Source of the DNA: Nocardiopsis listeri NBRC 13360
GTDB taxonomy: Bacteria > Actinomycetota > Actinomycetes > Streptosporangiales > Streptosporangiaceae
Assembly: GCF_001570765.1 (NCBI RefSeq)
Contig: NZ_BCSH01000001.1
Coordinates: 124,001 to 188,000 of the forward strand
Direction of reading: 5' to 3'
DNA: 64,000 bases
Numbering within the stretch: position 1 is the first letter of the stretch; every line of letters starts with the position of its first letter. The translations under genes were made by a program, and so were the position numbers. The notes under the pieces were generated by a model. That model saw nothing but the letters and a program-made list of their open reading frames with translations, did not search any database and was not told where the DNA came from. Below are positions 1-8,662 of this stretch, in pieces.

Positions 1-1
1 T

Positions 2-706
2 GTCAGCCAGGACCAGACCGAGGGTTTCGCCCAGCTGGGCCTGGCCCTGCTCGCCGCGATCGTCATCTGTTACCTGATCATGGTCGCGACGTTCAAGAGT
101 CTGATGCAGCCGCTCATGCTGCTGATCTCGGTCCCGTTCGCCGCCACCGGTTCGCTGGGGCTGCTGTGGCTGACCGGAACCCCGATCGGCGCCGCCGCCC
201 TGATCGGCATGCTGATGCTCATCGGCATCGTCATCACCAACGCCATCGTGTTGATGGACCTGATCAACCAGAACCGCGACAAGGGCATGGAACTGGGCGA
301 GGCCATCGTCGAGGGCTCGCGTCACCGTCTGCGGCCCATCCTGATGACCGCGGTCGGCACCATCGCCGCGCTCATTCCGATGGCCGTGGGTCTGGCCGGT
401 GGCGGAGCGTTCGTGTCCGCACCCGTCGCCCTCGTGGTGATCGGTGGTCTGATCACCTCGACGCTGCTCACCCTGATCCTGGTGCCGGTCCTCTACCAGC
501 TGGTGGAGGTACGCCGGATGAAGCGTGAGGCCAAGGCGCAGGCTCGTTACGAGCGTCGCCGCGCCAAGGCCCGTGCCAAGGCGGGGGTCGCCGTCACCGG
601 CGACGCCTTCTACAACGCCGAGAGCAACGGCGGCACCGCCACGGGCGAGGCCGGCCGGGTGCCCGAGGAGACCTCCTCCCAGGAGCACTCTGGCCAGGGC
701 CGCTGA
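2..706 (+). CDS. RND efflux transporter, C-terminal part (5' truncated by window edge)
   Basis: This is the last 234 residues of an RND-superfamily efflux pump of the AcrB/HAE type. The frame is open from the first bases of the window, so the true start lies outside it. Visible are the final membrane helices of the second repeat, including LIGIVITNAIVLMD and the region around residues 105-150 (RHRLRPILMTAVGTIAALIP), which is highly conserved in AcrB relatives. After the last helix comes a charged, Arg/Lys/Ala-rich cytoplasmic tail and a Gly/Ser/Glu-rich end, common in actinobacterial members. Such pumps use the proton gradient to expel hydrophobic compounds. The substrate cannot be told from this fragment. 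The gene ends just before a strong terminator. Confidence 0.88.
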   Translation, partial: VSQDQTEGFAQLGLALLAAIVICYLIMVATFKSLMQPLMLLISVPFAATGSLGLLWLTGTPIGAAALIGMLMLIGIVITNAIVLMDLINQNRDKGMELGEAIVEGSRHRLRPILMTAVGTIAALIPMAVGLAGGGAFVSAPVALVVIGGLITSTLLTLILVPVLYQLVEVRRMKREAKAQARYERRRAKARAKAGVAVTGDAFYNAESNGGTATGEAGRVPEETSSQEHSGQGR

Positions 707-725
707 CCCGAGCGCGACCGCAAGG

Positions 726-753
726 ACGCGACCGTAGAGACGCGACCGTAGAG
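726..753 (+). repeat. Two tandem copies of a 14-bp unit
   Basis: The unit ACGCGACCGTAGAG occurs twice head to tail, directly between the stop codon of the efflux gene and its terminator. A third, diverged partial copy (GCGACCGCAAGG) precedes it. It looks like local slippage in untranslated 3' sequence; no function is proposed. Confidence 0.7.
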
Positions 754-756
754 AAA

Positions 757-791
757 GGGGCGGCCCGCACACACCACGTGCGGGCCGCCCC
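757..791 (+). terminator. Strong hairpin terminator after the RND gene
   Basis: A perfect 14-bp stem (left arm GGGGCGGCCCGCAC) with a 7-base loop lies about 50 bases after the efflux stop codon. There is no long T tract, which is usual for actinobacterial terminators. It is perfectly symmetrical, so it could act in both directions. Confidence 0.85.
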
Positions 792-954
792 TTCGTCGTC
801 AGTGCCCGTAGCGGTGACATCGTCGCGACACGCCCGGAAGCGGGGGTGGGCCAAAGCCCGGAAACCCCTGCGAATCAGGGCATCTGGGACGCTCCCTCTC
901 TGTCACCGGTATGTCGATTTGTGCTATCCGCGCACTCCAGGCAGGCTGCCCCAC

Positions 955-1149
955 ATGGATGACGCCAAGAAGAACCTCGAAGACCTGCTGCGCGACGAGC
1001 TCGGGGACGAGCCCTCGCAGGAGGCCAAGGACTACGCCCGCGAACTGTACGAGCGCTTCAAGCTCCCCGCCACCGACCCCGCCCCCGCGAACCCGGCCCC
1101 GGCCGCCTCCGCGACCCCGACCGAATCCGCCTCCGGCTCGGAGGACTGA
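955..1149 (+). CDS. Small charged hypothetical protein (64 aa)
   Basis: A 64-residue protein with no signal peptide or membrane segment. The first 40 residues are acidic and helix-forming (MDDAKKNLEDLLRDELGDE). The rest is a low-complexity Pro/Ala/Ser tail ending in Glu-Asp. The start was chosen at the ATG after GGCAGGCTG because the upstream part of the same frame has no coding character. It stands alone, converging on the RsbW-like gene. I do not recognise a family. The organised amphipathic N-terminus and GC-rich third positions support a real gene. Confidence 0.6.
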   Translation: MDDAKKNLEDLLRDELGDEPSQEAKDYARELYERFKLPATDPAPANPAPAASATPTESASGSED

Positions 1150-1162
1150 GAACCCAGATCTT

Positions 1163-1747
1163 CTAGGGCCGGCCGTCGCCGTCCCATTCGAGTTCGAACC
1201 ACACCTGGCGGCCTCGGCCGTCAAGTCGTGGCTCGGTGCCCCATTTGCTGGCGAGCGCCTCCACCAGGTCGAGCCCGCGGCCGTGTTCGGCCGTGTCGTA
1301 GGGGTCCCGATGCTGGGGCAGGGGCGCTTCCGTCGTGCTGCCCAGGTCGCGCACCTCCACGCGGGCCCAACCCGGCGCCAGCCGCACGCACACCTCGAAC
1401 TTGCCGGTGTCGCACCCCGAAGCGCTGTGTCTGATGGCGTTGGTGGCGAGCTCACTGGTCAACAGTGTCGCCGTGGTCAGTTCCGGTGACTCGGCCATTT
1501 GCCTGGCCACGAATCTGCGAGCGTAGGAGATCTGGCTCGGCAGACCGGGAAAGCGTCTGCGGGCCGGTCTGGGAATGGACCCCGTACGGGCGGAGCGTCG
1601 ATCGCCGCCGTCCTGTCGGGTGGTGGTGTTCTGGGTGCTTCTGGACTCTGCCATGGGTCTCGCCGGGCGTTGGGAACGGTGGAGAGGGATCGAAGCCGAG
1701 TGGTCGTGGTCCGAGGGCGCGGAACGAGGGATGGCGGTCTCACACAT
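1163..1747 (-). CDS. RsbW-like ATP-binding protein (anti-sigma kinase family)
   Basis: The protein carries a single histidine-kinase-type ATPase domain (HATPase_c) over about residues 75-190. The N box is ELATNAIRHS, the G1 box is VEVRDLGS and the G2 box is HGRGLDLVEALA. There is no dimerisation/phosphoacceptor domain, so this is the RsbW/SpoIIAB type found in large numbers in Streptomyces and relatives. Known members phosphorylate anti-anti-sigma factors or bind sigma factors; the partner here is unknown because no such gene is adjacent. The first 60 residues are basic and low-complexity. An internal ATG at about position 1654 could be the real start, giving a product about 31 residues shorter. 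Confidence 0.85.
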   Translation of the reverse strand: MCETAIPRSAPSDHDHSASIPLHRSQRPARPMAESRSTQNTTTRQDGGDRRSARTGSIPRPARRRFPGLPSQISYARRFVARQMAESPELTTATLLTSELATNAIRHSASGCDTGKFEVCVRLAPGWARVEVRDLGSTTEAPLPQHRDPYDTAEHGRGLDLVEALASKWGTEPRLDGRGRQVWFELEWDGDGRP

Positions 1748-2285
1748 GTGGGTTCACTCCCCGGGAATGTGTGTGCGCGGGCAGGGCTGATGGGAAGCCT
1801 GGCCCTCGGAGCGTCCATGCCCTTTGTGGGTCACGGCGCGTGGACACACGGGGCGAAGCCCCCTGGGTCAGGGAGGGAAGTGACTCGGTATCGCCGAGAG
1901 TGCGGTACGAGGGCGGCGACATGTGTCGGCGGCGAAGCCGCGGGGCTTCACGTCGTGTGGTGGTGGGGCCTGCGGGCAGCCCATGGGCGATGGTCATGTC
2001 CGGTGTTCGGTGTGCCCTACGACACTGAAGGGCCTACTCGCGCTCAGCATACGCTCCGTGCCTCCCTGGAAACCCAGTCGACCTGGTTCGGACAGGGTAA
2101 CCCTGCCTGAGCTGGATAAAGGGGGGATGAAGTGGTCCGGGACAGTCCTCGACCGTTGGATCGAAGCGGGGAACGGCGCTCCGGCGGACTCTCGTAACAA
2201 GATAACAATCAGATGACGTTGGGTCGAATTTTGCCACTTCGTCCACTCTTGCGCGTGTCCCTCATCACGGGCCAAGGTATGGGTC
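1748..2285. other. Intergenic region, no gene seen
   Basis: About 540 bases separate two divergent genes. Frames here lack coding character. The segment presumably carries the promoters of the RsbW-like gene and the glycosyltransferase gene. The part near 2190-2240 is noticeably more AT-rich, as expected for a promoter. I find no strong hairpin or repeat. Confidence 0.5.
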
Positions 2286-3836
2286 ATGGCCGTGCCAACC
2301 CCCGAACCACTGCCCATGGGTCTCGGTGTCGAGATCGACCGCGCCGTCCGGTTCACCGACGAGGGCCACGTCCTCGTCGGCGGATCCCCACCCCATGCCC
2401 TGCGGCTGCCTGCCGAGGGCGTGAGCTCGGTGATCCGGTGGCTCAGCGGGGCCCGGCCCGACCATCACCATGAACGCGTGCTGGCCCGGATCCTCGTAGA
2501 GGCCGGACTGGCCCATCCACGCCCCCGACCCACCGAACCCGGAGCCGAAACCCAGGTCGTCCTGGTCGGGCACGGCGGCGACGTCGACGCGGACGCGTTG
2601 GACGCGACCCTGGTCCTCCTCCACACCGGGCACCCCGACGTGCGCGTGCTCGTGGTCGGCGTGACCGGAAGGGCCGAAGAGGTGGCCCTTCGACACGGTG
2701 CGCGCGTGGTCCGAGGACCCGTGGAGGGCGCCACAGCCCGGGCGGCCGGGCTGCGTGCCTGCGACGCCGAGTTCGTCGCCTTCCTGGACATCGGTTCCGA
2801 ACCCGGACCCGGGTGGCTCCGCGCCGCGCTCGGCCACTTCGTCGACCCCGACGTCGCGGCGGTCGTGCCGCGCGTCCTGGCCGCTCGGGAACCCCGAGGG
2901 AACCTGGGCATGACCGTCGCGGCCCTTCGGGCATCGGATGCCGACCATGGTCTGGATCCCGGATCGGTGCTCGCATCGACCCCCTTGGAATCGTTTCGCG
3001 CGATGGTGGTGCGCCGCGGACCCACCCGGTCGGATCCCGATCTGGGCGCGGTCGCCGAGGCCGATCCGGTCTGGGCACTGGCCCGGCGGGGCCGGTCGAT
3101 ACGGTACGAACCCCGCTCCCGGGTACGGACGCCCATGGCCAACGGACTCGGGACCTACCTGCGCGCGCGTTGGGAGTCCGGGGCGGCCGGCGCGGTGTCG
3201 GCCCGACGCCATGGCCTGCGTGCGACCGGTCCGCGGGTCTGTCCGACCACCCTGGCCGCCGTGGCGCTGGTCGCGGCCGGACGCCCCCTGACCGGGCTTG
3301 CAGTGGCCGCCGCAGGGGTGGCGGCCACGGCCGGGGCCTTGCGCTCGGGGGTGGCGTTGTCACCGGTGGACGCGGTTCGTCCCGGGTTCGTGGAGTCCGC
3401 GCACACGGTGCGGGCTCTCGTTCGGGAGATGCGCACGACCTGGTGGCCGGTGTCGGCGGGGGTGGCCGCGGGTAGTGCGCTGGCCTGGGCGCGTGGTCGC
3501 TCTCCGGGCGATGGGTCCGGCCAGGGGCGAAGGGCGGGTCATCGGGCCCTGGCGGTGGCCGCGTTGTTGACCGTGCCGCACCTGGCCTCCTGGCGCCGCC
3601 GACACGGTGCCGCGGTGGTGGGTCCCCTGGGGTGGACGGCGCTGTCCGTCGCCGGGGACGCGGCGTGTGCGTTCGGTACCTGGTGGGGGGTACTGCGTTC
3701 CGGTTCGGTGGCTCCGCTGGTGCCCCGTCCCCGACCGCCGGTGTCGACCACGTCCTTGGTATACCGGCAGGTGGGAGGGGGTTCTTCGGCCTCCTTGCGC
3801 AAGTCCGAGTCAACATCGGTCGTTAGTGAGCGTTAA
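2286..3836 (+). CDS. MftF-like (mycofactocin-type) family 2 glycosyltransferase
   Basis: This 516-residue protein matches the architecture of mycofactocin glycosyltransferase MftF. It has an N-terminal PqqD-like segment (GVEIDRAVRFTDEGHVLVGG, about residues 13-32), a GT-A domain at about residues 85-300 with an acidic metal-binding position (FLDIGSEPGPGWL), and a C-terminal region with several hydrophobic segments (about 315-480). MftF adds glucose units to the mycofactocin redox cofactor. None of the other mycofactocin genes (precursor mftA, radical SAM mftC) lies within the window, so the cofactor link is an inference from sequence type. It could instead be a relative acting on another substrate. 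ATG start after GGTATGGG. Confidence 0.65.
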   Translation: MAVPTPEPLPMGLGVEIDRAVRFTDEGHVLVGGSPPHALRLPAEGVSSVIRWLSGARPDHHHERVLARILVEAGLAHPRPRPTEPGAETQVVLVGHGGDVDADALDATLVLLHTGHPDVRVLVVGVTGRAEEVALRHGARVVRGPVEGATARAAGLRACDAEFVAFLDIGSEPGPGWLRAALGHFVDPDVAAVVPRVLAAREPRGNLGMTVAALRASDADHGLDPGSVLASTPLESFRAMVVRRGPTRSDPDLGAVAEADPVWALARRGRSIRYEPRSRVRTPMANGLGTYLRARWESGAAGAVSARRHGLRATGPRVCPTTLAAVALVAAGRPLTGLAVAAAGVAATAGALRSGVALSPVDAVRPGFVESAHTVRALVREMRTTWWPVSAGVAAGSALAWARGRSPGDGSGQGRRAGHRALAVAALLTVPHLASWRRRHGAAVVGPLGWTALSVAGDAACAFGTWWGVLRSGSVAPLVPRPRPPVSTTSLVYRQVGGGSSASLRKSESTSVVSER

Positions 3837-4439
3837 CGTGTGTCACACGCGGTGAGAACATTCGTGTGTTCGGTGACCGGCTTCGGGGACCTGGATGCCC
3901 TCTCTGGTGACCCTGGGTGATGTCCGGTCTCGTTCGCGGGGGAACGGATGTCGCTCCGGTGAACTTTGTTCCGTGTGTGACGTGAGTGTCGACGTTTCCC
4001 AGGGCGAGGCCCGCGGAAGACTCAATTTCTGTAAACGTCGTTTACGAAAATGCCCCTGGGTGATCGACATTTCGCCAGTTCAGGATGTCGATGGTGACTA
4101 TTTGTGTTCGATCAAGTGCAGTCTGTGTGAAATTCGACATTTCATCAAGTACTTGCGCTCCAAATTGCCACCGTTGTCCTTTCTTGATGCGTCGGTTACC
4201 GGCAAGTGTCTAGAAGTCACGCAGACTCTTGACATTCCGGTCACGGACCGTGAATCGGATGTCAGCGTGTTTCGTCGACCACCGAGAGTGAACCTCGTGG
4301 GGTCGGGAGAGCGCGAGCGCTTAGCCGTCCTTACGGTTCGGGCGCGAGCGAACCCCTGCCCGACCGAGATCACTCACCGTGGTGATGACTCACAAGCACA
4401 GATCAAGCGCCGGGCTCGGTGTGAGGTTCGGAGATAGTT
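3837..4439. other. Long leader/promoter region of the ABC transporter operon
   Basis: About 600 bases with lower GC than the flanks, especially 4020-4260, and no believable gene. It contains a perfect short palindrome (listed separately) and a TTGACA hexamer near 4229 without a convincing -10 partner. The length suggests a regulated promoter for the transporter operon that follows. Confidence 0.5.
4031..4045. promoter_or_regulatory. 15-bp palindromic operator candidate
   Basis: GTAAACG and its exact reverse complement CGTTTAC flank one central T. The form resembles LacI/GalR-family operators. It sits about 400 bases before the first transporter gene, in the AT-richer part of the leader. No candidate regulator gene is adjacent, so which protein binds is unknown. 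Confidence 0.45.
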
Positions 4440-5420
4440 TTGGGCAAGTTCCTGGCGAGGCGGCTGCTGAACTACGTCGTCCTGATTTTTCTGGCGACGA
4501 GTTTCGCGTACCTTCTCGCGGCCACCAACCTGCAGCCGCGCGTGTACTTCGAACAGATGCAGCCACCACCGGCGCCCGAGGTCGTCAACGCCCAGCTGGA
4601 CACCCTCAACCTCAACGACCAGACCCCGCTCGCCGAGCGATACCTCACCTGGCTCAAGGGCGTCGTCACCGGTGACTTCGGCAAGAACATCCAGGGCGGC
4701 GACGTCTCCGCCCAGATGTGGATGAAGGCCGGTGTCACCCTGCGGCTCATCACCGTCGCCACCATCCTGGGCAGCGCGCTGGGCATCGCCATCGGCGCCT
4801 ACGCCGCCGTGCGTCAGTACCGCGCCTTCGACAAGGCCGCCACCGGCGCCTCCTTCTTCGTGCTGTCGATCCCCACGGTCGTCATCGCGATCGTCATCCA
4901 GGTCATCGCGGTCGCGATCAACGACGGGCTCGGCTTCACCTTCCTCAAGTACGTCGGCGAGTACTCGGCGGGCTTCCAAGGAAACGCGTGGGAGCTGCTC
5001 CTCAACCGGATCCACCACGCGATCCTGCCGACCCTGGTCCTGGCACTGGCCCTGTTCGCCGCCTTCGCCCGCTACCAGCGCAACATGATGCTGGACGTCC
5101 TGGGGTCGGACTTCGTGCGCACCGCCATGGCCAAGGGACTCACGCGACGCCGGGCGTTGTTCAAGCACGCCCTGCGCACCGCGCTGATCCCCACCATCAC
5201 CTACTTCACGTTCACCTTCGGCGCCCTGGTCTCGGGTTCGACCTTCACCGAGAAGATCTACGGCTGGCACGGCATGGGCGCCTGGCTCATCGACTCCATC
5301 TCCCAACAGGACGTCCACGTGGTCGCCGCGGTCTCCTGGTTCATGGCCGTCACCATCATGGCGGCGTCGTTCCTCTCGGACATCCTCTACGCCTGGCTCG
5401 ACCCCCGGGTGAGGGTGTGA
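4440..5420 (+). CDS. Oligopeptide-type ABC transporter permease, DppB/OppB family
   Basis: This is one of the two membrane subunits of a peptide/nickel-class ABC importer. Six hydrophobic segments are visible. The first is near residues 10-30, followed by a long external loop to about residue 95, as is typical for DppB. The cytoplasmic loop that docks the ATPase is present (RTAMAKGLTRRRALFKHALR, about 222-241). The length of 326 residues is normal. The start is a TTG, chosen because GGAG lies about 8 bases upstream and the protein then begins with the family-typical short basic N-terminus MGKFLARRLLNYVV. It heads a four-gene operon with the second permease, the fused ATPase and the binding protein. 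Confidence 0.92.
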   Translation: MGKFLARRLLNYVVLIFLATSFAYLLAATNLQPRVYFEQMQPPPAPEVVNAQLDTLNLNDQTPLAERYLTWLKGVVTGDFGKNIQGGDVSAQMWMKAGVTLRLITVATILGSALGIAIGAYAAVRQYRAFDKAATGASFFVLSIPTVVIAIVIQVIAVAINDGLGFTFLKYVGEYSAGFQGNAWELLLNRIHHAILPTLVLALALFAAFARYQRNMMLDVLGSDFVRTAMAKGLTRRRALFKHALRTALIPTITYFTFTFGALVSGSTFTEKIYGWHGMGAWLIDSISQQDVHVVAAVSWFMAVTIMAASFLSDILYAWLDPRVRV

Positions 5421-5422
5421 CG

Positions 5423-5506
5423 ATGTCCCGCACCACCGAACAGACCAGCATCCCCGCGCCCCACAAGGGTGCCCCCGCAGCAGCTTTGTTGGAGACCACG
5501 CCATGA
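5423..5506 (+). CDS. 27-codon ORF coupling the two permease genes (tentative)
   Basis: A short frame begins two bases after the stop of the first permease and ends with its TGA overlapping the ATG of the second permease (ATGA). The predicted peptide starts MSRTTEQTSIPAPHKGAPAA and has no hydrophobic segment. The exact overlap suggests translational coupling, that is, ribosomes finishing here restart on the next gene. It may equally be a non-coding spacer that happens to be open. No family is recognised. Confidence 0.35.
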   Translation: MSRTTEQTSIPAPHKGAPAAALLETTP

Positions 5507-6408
5507 GCACCGTCACCGAGACGACATCGGACGCGCCCACCGCGCCACCGGCGCCCAACCGGTTCAAGGACATCGCCCGCCAGCTCATCGAGACCCGCCG
5601 CGTCATCGTCGGTATCGTGATCCTGGCGCTGTTGATCCTGTTCGCCTTCCTCGGCCCGGTGATCAGCCCTTGGGGGGTGGGAGAGCGGGACTACACCGCG
5701 CTCCTGCAAGGGATCTCACCCGACCACTGGTTCGGCACCAACCGCACCGGCCAGGACATCTTCACCCAGACCACGGCCGGTCTGCAGAAGTCACTGCTCA
5801 TCGGTCTTCTGGTGGCTCTGATCTCGACCGCGATGGCGGCCGTCATCGGTGCCTTCGCCGGCTACTTCGGCGGGTTCACCGACAAGGCCCTCACCTGGAT
5901 CGCCGACCTGGCCCTGGTACTGCCCAACTTCGTCATCCTCGCCATCTTGTCCCGGCACTTCGTCGGCAACGGAGGCTGGCTCATTCTGGTCATCCTCCTG
6001 GCGGTGTTCAGCTGGATGGTCACCTCCAAGATGGTCAGGGGACTGACCATCTCGCTCCGTGAACGCGAGTACATCCACGCCGCCCGCTTCATGGGCGTCC
6101 CCCCGCACAAGATCATCTTCCGGCACATCCTGCCGAACATGTCGTCGCTGCTCATCGCGGACGCCACCATCATGGTCAGCACCGCGATCATCGGCGAGAC
6201 CGCGCTGAGCTACTTCGGCCTGGGCGTTCAGTCCCCCGACATCAGTCTGGGCGTGGTCATCGCCGACGGCGCCTCGTTCGCCACCACGGCGCCCTGGGTC
6301 TTCATCTTCCCGACGGTGCTGCTGGTGCTGCTGGTTCTGGCCGTGAACATGATCGGGGACGGGCTGCGCGACGCCCTCGACCCCAACGCCAAGTCGCGTA
6401 GGTCCTAG
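5503..6408 (+). CDS. Oligopeptide-type ABC transporter permease, DppC/OppC family
   Basis: The second membrane subunit of the importer, 301 residues. It has the N-terminal OppC segment with the first helix (IVGIVILALLILFAFLGPVI, residues 36-55), followed by a periplasmic-type loop containing HWFGTNRTGQDIFTQ, a hallmark of DppC proteins. The ATPase-docking loop is REREYIHAARFMGVPPHKII. It pairs with the DppB-type gene upstream to form the channel. Its ATG overlaps the stop of the tiny ORF before it, and the ATPase gene follows 15 bases later. Confidence 0.93.
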   Translation: MSTVTETTSDAPTAPPAPNRFKDIARQLIETRRVIVGIVILALLILFAFLGPVISPWGVGERDYTALLQGISPDHWFGTNRTGQDIFTQTTAGLQKSLLIGLLVALISTAMAAVIGAFAGYFGGFTDKALTWIADLALVLPNFVILAILSRHFVGNGGWLILVILLAVFSWMVTSKMVRGLTISLREREYIHAARFMGVPPHKIIFRHILPNMSSLLIADATIMVSTAIIGETALSYFGLGVQSPDISLGVVIADGASFATTAPWVFIFPTVLLVLLVLAVNMIGDGLRDALDPNAKSRRS

Positions 6409-6423
6409 GGGGAAGGCACACCA

Positions 6424-8592
6424 ATGAGCACCGAGACCATCGTGGAAACCGAGTCCACGAACAACGACGACACGGCCCGCACCCCGGTCCTGGAGGTCAC
6501 CGACCTCACCGTCACCTTTCCCGGGATGAACAACAACCCCGACGTCAAGGCGGTGCGCGGCGTCAGCTACGCCGTCCACGCCGGTGAGGTCCTGGGCATC
6601 GTCGGCGAGTCCGGATCCGGCAAGTCCGTCTCCTCCATGGCCGCCATGGGGCTGCTGCCCGAGCACGCCGAGATCACCGGTTCCGTGCGCCTGCACGGCG
6701 AGGAGATCCTGGGCAAGAAGGACACGGAGATGGCCCGCAAGCGCGGCAAGGTCATCTCCATGGTCTTCCAGGACCCGCTGTCGGGCCTGACACCCGTGTA
6801 CACCGTGGGCGACCAGCTCGCCGAGGCCTTCCTCGTGCACAACCCCAAGGCGGGCAAGGACAAGGCCCATGCCCGCGCGGTGGAACTCCTGTCCCTGGTG
6901 GGCATCCCCAACCCCGAGGCGCGTTACCGCTCGTTCCCGCACGAGTTCTCCGGCGGCATGCGCCAGCGCGTCATGATCGCCATGGCCATGGCCAACGACC
7001 CCGACGTCATCATCTGTGACGAGCCCACCACCGCCCTGGACGTCACCATCCAGGCGCAGATCCTGGACCTGCTCCGTACCGCCCAGCGCGAGACCGGGGC
7101 CGCGATCGTCATGATCACGCACGACCTCGGCGTCGTCGCCGGCTTCGTGGACCGACTGTTGGTCATGTACGCGGGCCGTCCCGTGGAGATCGGCAGCGTC
7201 GACGAGATCTACTACGGCAGCCGCATGCCCTACACCATGGGTCTGCTCGGCGCGGTTCCCCGCATGGACCTGGAGGACCAGGGCGCGCTGGTGCCGATCA
7301 AGGGCAACCCGCCGTCCCTGACCGACCTGCCACCGGGTTGCCCCTTCGCGCCGCGTTGCCCCATCGCCCGGCCCGAATGCGATGAGGCCGAGCCCGAGCT
7401 GCTCACCATCGGTTCGCGCGCCTCCGAGGCCGATGCCGACCAGGACGAGAACACCGACGCGCAGCGTGTGGCGTGCGTCCGGTCCGCCGAGATCGAGGCC
7501 AACGGGTGGACCGCCCAGGACATCTACCCGGTGCCGGAGATCCCCGAGCCGGCGAGGGCCGCGGGTGACCGGGAGAGCCTTCCCGAGGTGCTGCGGGTCC
7601 AGGACCTGATCAAGCACCACCCCCTGATGAAGGGCGCGGTCTTCAGGCGTCGCGTCGGCACGGTGTCCGCCGTGGACGGCATCGACTTCGACATCCGGGA
7701 GGGGGAGACCCTCGCCCTGGTCGGGGAGTCCGGCTGCGGCAAGTCCTCCACCCTCATGGAGATCATGAGCCTGGAACGGCCCCAGCGCGGCAGCGTCGAG
7801 GTCATGGGCCGTGAGGTCGGCACGCTCTCCCGAAGCGAGAGGTTCGGGCTGCGCCGTGACATGCAGATCGTGTTCCAGGATCCGATGAGCTCCCTGGACC
7901 CGCGTATGCCGGTCTTCGACATCATCGCCGAGCCGCTGCGCACCCACAAGGTCCCGGCCCGGGAGGTCACCGAGCGCGTCTACGAGCTCATCGGCCTCGT
8001 CGGACTGAACATCGAGCACGTCACCCGCTTCCCCGCGGAGTTCTCCGGTGGTCAGCGTCAGCGCATCGGCATCGCCCGGGCCCTGGCCCTGGAACCCAAA
8101 CTCCTGGTCCTGGACGAGCCGGTCTCCGCCTTGGACGTGTCCATCCAGGCGGGTGTGATCAACCTGCTGGAGGAGCTCCAGGCCAAGCTCGGCCTGGCCT
8201 ACCTGTTCGTGGCGCACGACCTGTCCGTGGTCCGGCACATCGCCGACCGGGTGGCGGTCATGTACCTCGGCAAGATCGTGGAGATCGGCGACACCAAGTC
8301 GATCTACACCCGGCCCAGCCACCCCTACACCCAAGCCCTGCTGTCCGCCATCCCCGTTCCGGACCCGGAACGGGAACGGACACGCACGCACATCGTTCTG
8401 GAAGGGGACCTCCCCAGCCCCGCGAACCCGCCCTCGGGTTGCAGCTTCCGAACGAGGTGCCAGAAGTTCATCACTCTCTCGGAGTCCGACCAGGAGCAGT
8501 GCATGAGCGTCGAGCCGGAGATCCGGCCCACCAACGGTGGGGACCAGGGATCCGCCTGCCATTTCGCGGAACGGCGGAGCGACCTTGTCTGA
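6424..8592 (+). CDS. Fused double ABC ATPase (DppD-DppF type)
   Basis: A 722-residue fusion of the two ATPase subunits that are separate proteins in E. coli Dpp/Opp. The N-terminal half has Walker A GESGSGKS, signature FSGGMRQR and Walker [13 protein letters not shown]. The C-terminal half has Walker A GESGCGKS, signature FSGGQRQR and Walker [13 protein letters not shown]. Each half ends with the oligopeptide-transporter C-terminal motif containing Cys residues ([11 protein letters not shown] and [11 protein letters not shown]), which in relatives can bind an iron-sulfur cluster. ATP hydrolysis drives import through the two permeases encoded just upstream. A spacer around residues 340-390 links the halves. 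ATG start after GGGGGAAGG. Confidence 0.95.
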   Translation: MSTETIVETESTNNDDTARTPVLEVTDLTVTFPGMNNNPDVKAVRGVSYAVHAGEVLGIVGESGSGKSVSSMAAMGLLPEHAEITGSVRLHGEEILGKKDTEMARKRGKVISMVFQDPLSGLTPVYTVGDQLAEAFLVHNPKAGKDKAHARAVELLSLVGIPNPEARYRSFPHEFSGGMRQRVMIAMAMANDPDVIICDEPTTALDVTIQAQILDLLRTAQRETGAAIVMITHDLGVVAGFVDRLLVMYAGRPVEIGSVDEIYYGSRMPYTMGLLGAVPRMDLEDQGALVPIKGNPPSLTDLPPGCPFAPRCPIARPECDEAEPELLTIGSRASEADADQDENTDAQRVACVRSAEIEANGWTAQDIYPVPEIPEPARAAGDRESLPEVLRVQDLIKHHPLMKGAVFRRRVGTVSAVDGIDFDIREGETLALVGESGCGKSSTLMEIMSLERPQRGSVEVMGREVGTLSRSERFGLRRDMQIVFQDPMSSLDPRMPVFDIIAEPLRTHKVPAREVTERVYELIGLVGLNIEHVTRFPAEFSGGQRQRIGIARALALEPKLLVLDEPVSALDVSIQAGVINLLEELQAKLGLAYLFVAHDLSVVRHIADRVAVMYLGKIVEIGDTKSIYTRPSHPYTQALLSAIPVPDPERERTRTHIVLEGDLPSPANPPSGCSFRTRCQKFITLSESDQEQCMSVEPEIRPTNGGDQGSACHFAERRSDLV

Positions 8593-8662
8593 TCCACGGT
8601 TCGAAGGCACGGCCGGTGCCGCCCCGCGCACCGGTCACACCATCCCTAGGAGGGAAATCCCC

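Noticed and set aside
5791-8631. A 946-codon frame on the minus strand across the transporter genes
   Set aside because: It lies opposite clearly recognisable permease and ATPase genes; long antisense frames are normal at this GC content, and its composition is His/Gly/Asp-rich with no domain.
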